NCBI RefSeq assembly: GCF_001570585.1
Contig: NZ_BBXF01000005.1
Coordinates: forward strand, 186,001 to 250,000
Reading direction: 5' to 3'
Source: Herbidospora daliensis
Lineage (GTDB): Bacteria; Actinomycetota; Actinomycetes; Streptosporangiales; Streptosporangiaceae
DNA: 64,000 nt
The position numbers and the translations under genes were made by a program. The number at the start of each line of letters is the position of its first letter. The first letter of the stretch is position 1. Shown piece by piece: positions 59,802 through 64,000 of this stretch. The notes below the pieces were generated by a model. The model searched no databases, was not told the DNA's origin, and saw only the letters and a list, made by a program, of their open reading frames with translations.

Positions 59802-61063
59802 CAGTCGGGGATGCCGTCGCCGTCGGAGTCGCGGGTCTCGGCCTCGTGTAACCGCCGGTAGACGCGGGCCCGCATGCGCAGGATCACCGTGGCGAGCAGG
59901 GCGGCGGCCAGCGACCCGGCCAGCACCGCGACCTTGACCCCGCTCTGCCCGTCGAAGGCCAGCTCGCCGATGAGCAGGGAGACGGTGAAGCCGATCCCGG
60001 CCAGCACCGACAGTCCGACCAGGTCGATCCAGGCCAGGCCGTCGTCCAGGCTCGCCCGGGTGAAGCGGGCCACCAGCCAGGTCGCCAGCAGGATGCCGAC
60101 CGGCTTGCCGACCACCAGACCGGCGACCACGCCCAGGGCGATGGGGTCGCTCAGGGTGCCGGCCAGGCCGCTGAGGCCGCCGAGCGTGACGCCGGCGGAG
60201 AAGAAGGCGAAGACCGGCACCGCGATCCCGGCGGAGATCGGCCGGAACCGGTGCTCGAAGTGCTCGGCCAGCCCCGGGCCTTCCCCGCCGTCGCGGCGGG
60301 GCACCGGGACGGTCAGCGCGAGCAGCACCCCGGCCACCGTGGCGTGGACGCCGGAGGCGTGCACCAGCGTCCAGGTGGCGAAGGCCAGCGGCAGCAGCAG
60401 CCACCAGGCGCGCACCCGCCGCCGCGCCAGCGCGGCGAAGACCACCAGCGGCGCCAGGGCCAGCAGCAGGGGCAGGACCGACAGGTGGGCGGTGTAGAAG
60501 ACGGCGATGATGACGATGGCGATCAGGTCGTCGACCACCGCCAGGGTCAGCAGGAACGTACGCAGCCCGGCGGGCAGGTTCCGGCCGACGACGGCCAGCA
60601 CGGCCAGGGCGAAGGCGATGTCGGTGGCCGTCGGGATCGCCCACCCTCGTGCTCCGGCCTCTCCCGCGATGGCCAGGTAGAGCAGGGCGGGGATCAGCAC
60701 CCCGCCGAAGGCCGCCGCCACGGGCACCGCCGCACGGCGGACGTCACGCAGGTCCCCGGCGACGAACTCGCGTTTGAGCTCCAGCCCGGCCACGAAGAAG
60801 AAGATCGCCAGCAGGCCGTCGGCCGCCCAGGTGGCCAGGTCGAGGTCCAGGTGCAGCGCGGCGGGGCCGACCTCGACCGCGCCGAGGTCCCGGTATGCCT
60901 GCGCCCATGGGGAGTTGGCCCACACCATCGCGGCCAGGGCCGCCGCCAGCAGCAACGCGCCGCCGATGGTCTCCTTGCGCAGGATGTCGGCGATCCGCCT
61001 GGCCTCGGGCCAGGTGCTGCGGTCGAACAAACGAGGGGCACGACGGATCTGGGTGCCGGGCAT
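59792..61063 (-). CDS. nhaA: Na+/H+ antiporter NhaA
   Basis: 423 aa from ATG 61063 (GGAG 5 nt upstream). NhaA hallmarks: [32 protein letters not shown], and the ion-binding double Asp in [11 protein letters not shown]; later [17 protein letters not shown] and [15 protein letters not shown]. Unusually it ends with [12 protein letters not shown], a thrombospondin-type-3/DxDxDG calcium-binding motif not expected in NhaA. Confidence 0.94.
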   Translation of the reverse strand: MPGTQIRRAPRLFDRSTWPEARRIADILRKETIGGALLLAAALAAMVWANSPWAQAYRDLGAVEVGPAALHLDLDLATWAADGLLAIFFFVAGLELKREFVAGDLRDVRRAAVPVAAAFGGVLIPALLYLAIAGEAGARGWAIPTATDIAFALAVLAVVGRNLPAGLRTFLLTLAVVDDLIAIVIIAVFYTAHLSVLPLLLALAPLVVFAALARRRVRAWWLLLPLAFATWTLVHASGVHATVAGVLLALTVPVPRRDGGEGPGLAEHFEHRFRPISAGIAVPVFAFFSAGVTLGGLSGLAGTLSDPIALGVVAGLVVGKPVGILLATWLVARFTRASLDDGLAWIDLVGLSVLAGIGFTVSLLIGELAFDGQSGVKVAVLAGSLAAALLATVILRMRARVYRRLHEAETRDSDGDGIPDCYE

Positions 61064-61197
61064 GGAACTCCACTCTGGTAGGAGGAACGCGACAACTTCC
61101 GCCGACCAGACTTCCCGGCACACCTTCCCTGATCGTATCAATACGCCCATCGCGGGATTCTTGACGCTTTCCCTACGGGCAACCGATTGAACATCTG

Positions 61198-61212
61198 GTT
61201 AGCATGCTGAAC
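61198..61212 (+). promoter_or_regulatory. Palindrome over the tetR -10 (putative autoregulatory operator)
   Basis: GTTAGCATGCTGAAC is palindromic at 13 of 15 positions and contains the -10 TAGCAT (61200-61205), which ends 7 nt before ATG 61213. Binding of the TetR product would shut off its own leaderless operon. Flanking TTGAAC (61187) and GTTCAA (61218) could add a second pair of half-sites. Confidence 0.5.
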
Positions 61213-61836
61213 ATGCGTTCAACCGATGACCTGACGGCACGCGCCCGGATCCGGGACGCCGCCCTGGACTTGTTCGGCGCCGACGGCCCCGACGGGGTGA
61301 GCGTGCGGGCCGTCGCCGCTGCCGCGGGGGTCTCTCCCGGCCTGGTGCTGCACCACTTCGGTTCCAAGGAGGGCCTGCGCCGTGCCTGCGACGCCCACGT
61401 CGTGGCGGTGATCAGAGGCGCCGACCCCGACGTGTTGTCCGACACCTCCGGCCTGGCCGCGATGTTGGAAGCGGCCGCTCCGGTCCGCCGCTACCTGGCC
61501 CGCGCTCTGGTCGACGGCTCGGCCGACGCCGCCGCCCTGTTCGACGAGATCGTGACCCTGACCGGAGCCTGGCTGGCCGAAGGAACCCTGGAGGGCTGGG
61601 CCCAGCCGTCGGAGGACCCGCAGGCCCGCGCCGCCCTCTACGTCTCCTGGCTGCTGGCCCCGCTGATCCTGGAAAGCCATCTGGCCAGGGCACTGGACGT
61701 CGACGACCTGCACGGCATGGACGCGACCCTGCGTTACTCCCGGGTCGTCGTCGAGATGCTCACCCGCGGCGTCTTCGCCGACGCACGCGCGCTGACCGCC
61801 TGGGACGCCGTCAAGAAGGAACGGGAATCCCGATGA
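61213..61836 (+). CDS. TetR family regulator
   Basis: 207 aa from the ATG at 61213 (leaderless spacing); the ATG at 61204 lies inside the -10/operator. Helix-turn-helix VSVRAVAAAAGVSPGLVLHHFGSKEGLRRACD. ATGA overlap with the glycosyltransferase gene, so the pair is one operon and the enzyme is likely controlled with it. Confidence 0.88.
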   Translation: MRSTDDLTARARIRDAALDLFGADGPDGVSVRAVAAAAGVSPGLVLHHFGSKEGLRRACDAHVVAVIRGADPDVLSDTSGLAAMLEAAAPVRRYLARALVDGSADAAALFDEIVTLTGAWLAEGTLEGWAQPSEDPQARAALYVSWLLAPLILESHLARALDVDDLHGMDATLRYSRVVVEMLTRGVFADARALTAWDAVKKERESR

Positions 61837-63101
61837 AGGTCCTCATCCTCACCCACGGCACCCGCGGCGACGTGCAGCCCTTCGCCGCCCTCGCCCACGC
61901 TCTCCACCAGGCGGGGCACGAGGCGGTGCTGGCCGCCCCGGCGGCGTCGGCGTCCCTGGCGAGCCGCTACGACCTGCCGTTCCAGCCGCTGCACGACGGC
62001 CCGAACACCCTGATGGACGAGCCGGAGATCCGCGAGGCCATCGAGACGAACTACCGCGGGCCGCACGGCATGAGAACCGCCCTGCGGGTCATGCGCCGCA
62101 GCAAGCCCCTGATGGGGCAGGTCATCCACGACATGGCCCAGACCAGCCGCGAGGGAGCCGACCTCGTCGTCCACAGCTTCGGCATCCCCGGCCACCACGT
62201 GGCCGAGAAGCTCGGCGTGCCCTCGGTGCCGGTGGCCCTGCAACCGGTTTGGGTGCCGACCAGCGCGTTCCCGAACCCGATGTTGCCCGTCCCGCTGCCA
62301 CGCGCGCTGAACCGCGCCAGCTACTGGCCGATCAAGCTGATGTTGCGGTCGTTGGCCGGCGTCACCGACGCCGTCAGGAAAAAGGAGCTGGAGCTGCCCC
62401 GGCGGCGCGGCCGCCACGATCCGCTCCGGCAGCCTGGCGGCCCGGCCACCGTGTTCCAAGCCTTCAGCCCGCGGTTGCTGCCCTCCGACCCGCGCTATCC
62501 GGCCTGGGTGCACACCACCGGTTTCTGGTACCTGCCGGCATCCAGCGGTTGGACGCCGTCCCCCGAACTGGCGGCCTTCCTGGACGAGGGCCCGCCTCCG
62601 GTGTCCATCGGGTTCGGCAGCATGGCGGGCACCGACCCCGAGCGGTTGGGCCGCGTCGTGCTGGAGGCGATCCGGCTGGCCGGGGTGCGGGCGATCCTGG
62701 TGTCGGGCTGGGGCGGCATGAGGGTCGCCGACCTGCCCCCGAACGTCATGCTGCTCGACGAGGCCCCGCACGACTGGCTGTTCCCCCGCATGGCGGCGGT
62801 GGTGCACCACGGCGGAGGCGGCACGACCGGGGCCACGCTGGCCTCCGGGCGACCTCAGGTGATCTGCCCGTTCGTCGCCGACCAGCCGTTCTGGGCGGCC
62901 CGGGTCCACGCGGCCGGAGCAGCGCCCGAACCCCAGCCACAACGCCGCCTCACCGCCCACGGTCTGGGCGAGGCGATCGGCCGGGCGGTCACCGATCCCG
63001 GGCTCGCCGAGCGCGCCCGCCTTCTGGAGGAGGCGATGCGGGCGGAGAATGGGGTCGCCGCCGCGATCAAGGTCTTGGAGTCGGTGGCCGTCAGGCGATG
63101 A
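61833..63101 (+). CDS. UGT-type (MGT/CrtX-like) glycosyltransferase
   Basis: 422 aa GT-B enzyme of family GT1: N-terminal THGTRGDVQPFAALAHALHQAGHEA, and the donor site WLFPRMAAVVHHGGGGTTGATLASGRPQVICPFVADQPFWA. Such enzymes glycosylate sterols, macrolides or other lipophilic compounds, a usual detoxification route. 3' end overlaps the trkH remnant by 11 bp. Confidence 0.92.
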   Translation: MKVLILTHGTRGDVQPFAALAHALHQAGHEAVLAAPAASASLASRYDLPFQPLHDGPNTLMDEPEIREAIETNYRGPHGMRTALRVMRRSKPLMGQVIHDMAQTSREGADLVVHSFGIPGHHVAEKLGVPSVPVALQPVWVPTSAFPNPMLPVPLPRALNRASYWPIKLMLRSLAGVTDAVRKKELELPRRRGRHDPLRQPGGPATVFQAFSPRLLPSDPRYPAWVHTTGFWYLPASSGWTPSPELAAFLDEGPPPVSIGFGSMAGTDPERLGRVVLEAIRLAGVRAILVSGWGGMRVADLPPNVMLLDEAPHDWLFPRMAAVVHHGGGGTTGATLASGRPQVICPFVADQPFWAARVHAAGAAPEPQPQRRLTAHGLGEAIGRAVTDPGLAERARLLEEAMRAENGVAAAIKVLESVAVRR

Positions 63102-64000
63102 ACAGCGGCTCCTCGGGAAGTTGATAACGACGCGGACGGCTGGTGAGCGCGAGCGCCGCCCCGAGCGTGAGCGGCCCGACCCGGCCGACGAACATCAGAG
63201 CCACCAGAAGGAGTTTGCCCGCCGTGGGAAAGCCGGCGGTGATGCCCGTCGACAACCCGACGGTGCCGAAGGCGGAGACGACCTCGAACATCACCCGGTC
63301 CAGCGAGTGCGCAGACCACAGCAGCAGCGCGTACACGCACGGCGACCAGGCCGGCGCTGAGCACGGTGACCGCGACGGCCTGGCGCTGGGTGTCGGCGGG
63401 AAGACTGCGGTGCCCGATCTCGACGCTCGCGCGACCTCGGCAGTGCGCCCACGCGATGAAGACCAGCATGCCGAAGGTAGTGACCTTTATTCCTCCGGCG
63501 GTTCCGGCGCTGCCGCCGCCGATGAACATCAGCACGTCGGTGATCAGCCAGCTCGAATCGCTCATCTGCGCGACGTCCAGGCTGTTGAACCCGGCGGTCC
63601 GCGGCATGACCGCCGCGGAGAAGGCGGCCAGCAGCTTCGCGCCGTCACCGAGTGGGCCGAGCGTCTGGGGGTTGTGCCATTCGACGGCCAGGAAGGCCAG
63701 CGTCCCGGCGGCCAGCAGGAAAACGGTGACGGACACGGTGACCCGTGTCAGCATCGTCCACTGCCGTGGCCGACGACCTCTCAGCAGCTCGAACACCACG
63801 GGAAAACCCAGCCCGCCGACGATGGAGGCAGCGGCGACGGTCAGGCAGATCCACGGATCGGCGACGAAACGCACGAGGCTGTCGGGCCACAACGCGAACC
63901 CGGCGTTGTTGAACGCCGACACCGCGTGGAACAGGCCCAGATATGTAGCGTCTCCGATGGACCAGTCGTATCCGAGTGCGAACCGCATCGTCAGCGCACG
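63091..64000 (-). pseudogene. TrkH-family potassium transporter, frameshifted and cut by the window edge
   Basis: Minus strand, entering from beyond 64000. Pore-loop segments: SAFNNAGFALWP, PRTAGFNSLDVAQ, SAGTAGGIKVTTFG, and after a frame break near 63342 the last, SAFGTVGLSTGITAGF, ending at 63091. One extra base at about 63341-63345 (VLSAGLVAV then VYALLLWSAHSLDRVMF) separates the frames. Otherwise intact, so a recent mutation or a sequence error. Confidence 0.75.

Noticed and set aside
1-64000. CRISPR array or rRNA/standard tRNA genes
   Set aside because: No regularly spaced direct repeats of 25-40 bp and no rRNA signature sequences were found; the only tRNA-like signals are the permuted pair.

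Overview
The window is high-GC DNA (long GC-rich frames, GTG/TTG starts, ATGA/GTGA gene overlaps) from an actinobacterium. An F420-type operon, an actinobacterial L,D-transpeptidase, an Rv2578c-like radical SAM protein, a c-di-AMP riboswitch ahead of a secreted peptidase and many leaderless promoters fit the Streptosporangiales (Nonomuraea-like). That placement is inference; no rRNA or typing marker is present.

Layout. 0.1-5.7 kb: ABC-2 exporter (ATPase and two permeases), hemerythrin-like protein, DedA, and a NarL-type two-component pair. 5.7-11.3 kb: DUF952, SMR efflux, radical SAM protein, PhyH-type dioxygenase, an unknown protein, small S1-like proteins (one broken) and an FMN-binding PPOX protein. 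11.3-12.4 kb: an IS5-family element with a frameshifted transposase, next to the stump of a second IS. 12.5-22.6 kb: VOC protein, ankyrin protein, metallo-hydrolase, L,D-transpeptidase, RecD2, serine hydrolase, then riboswitch and CHAP protein. 22.6-33.3 kb: SRPBCC protein, TetR-controlled ABC exporter, SigJ-like sigma factor with FAD oxidoreductase, PP2C phosphatase, MarR-linked genes, and a P450 / enoyl-CoA hydratase operon. 33.5-36 kb: a frameshifted repeat protein, then an uncharacterised protein followed on the same strand by two circularly permuted tRNA-like RNAs. 36-39 kb: MarR-controlled operon of two luciferase-like monooxygenases and an F420/NADP reductase-like protein. 39-44 kb: GntR regulator, a fused PhnY/TmpA-PhnZ/TmpB phosphonate oxidation enzyme and a TauE/SafE transporter. 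44-48.3 kb: small genes, including DUF1062 behind a leader-peptide attenuator, and a zinc-finger/coiled-coil gene beside two perfect AT-rich palindromes. 48.5-57 kb: wreckage (rearranged copy of the PhyH gene end, TnsA-like, tyrosine-recombinase and zinc-finger remnants) around an intact TetR-SDR-ALDH-MFS module. 57-64 kb: CBS protein, ArsB/NhaD transporter, NhaA, glycosyltransferase, and a frameshifted TrkH running off the edge.

The strongest candidate for something undescribed is 34.8-35.85 kb. In each of two adjacent elements the 3' half of a tRNA (anticodon 3' strand, variable loop, T-arm, acceptor 3' strand) lies upstream of its 5' half (acceptor 5' strand, D-arm, anticodon 5' strand). 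The acceptor strands pair through a 6-7 nt closing loop, and the anticodon helix opens into long flanking stems. This is the topology of a bacterial Y-RNA (YrlA-like) tRNA mimic, but the neighbouring protein is not a recognisable Ro/TROVE protein.

Regulation is unusually readable. At least fifteen genes have a TANNNT -10 element exactly 6-7 nt before the start codon, the signature of leaderless transcription, and several divergent regulator genes have clear palindromic operators.
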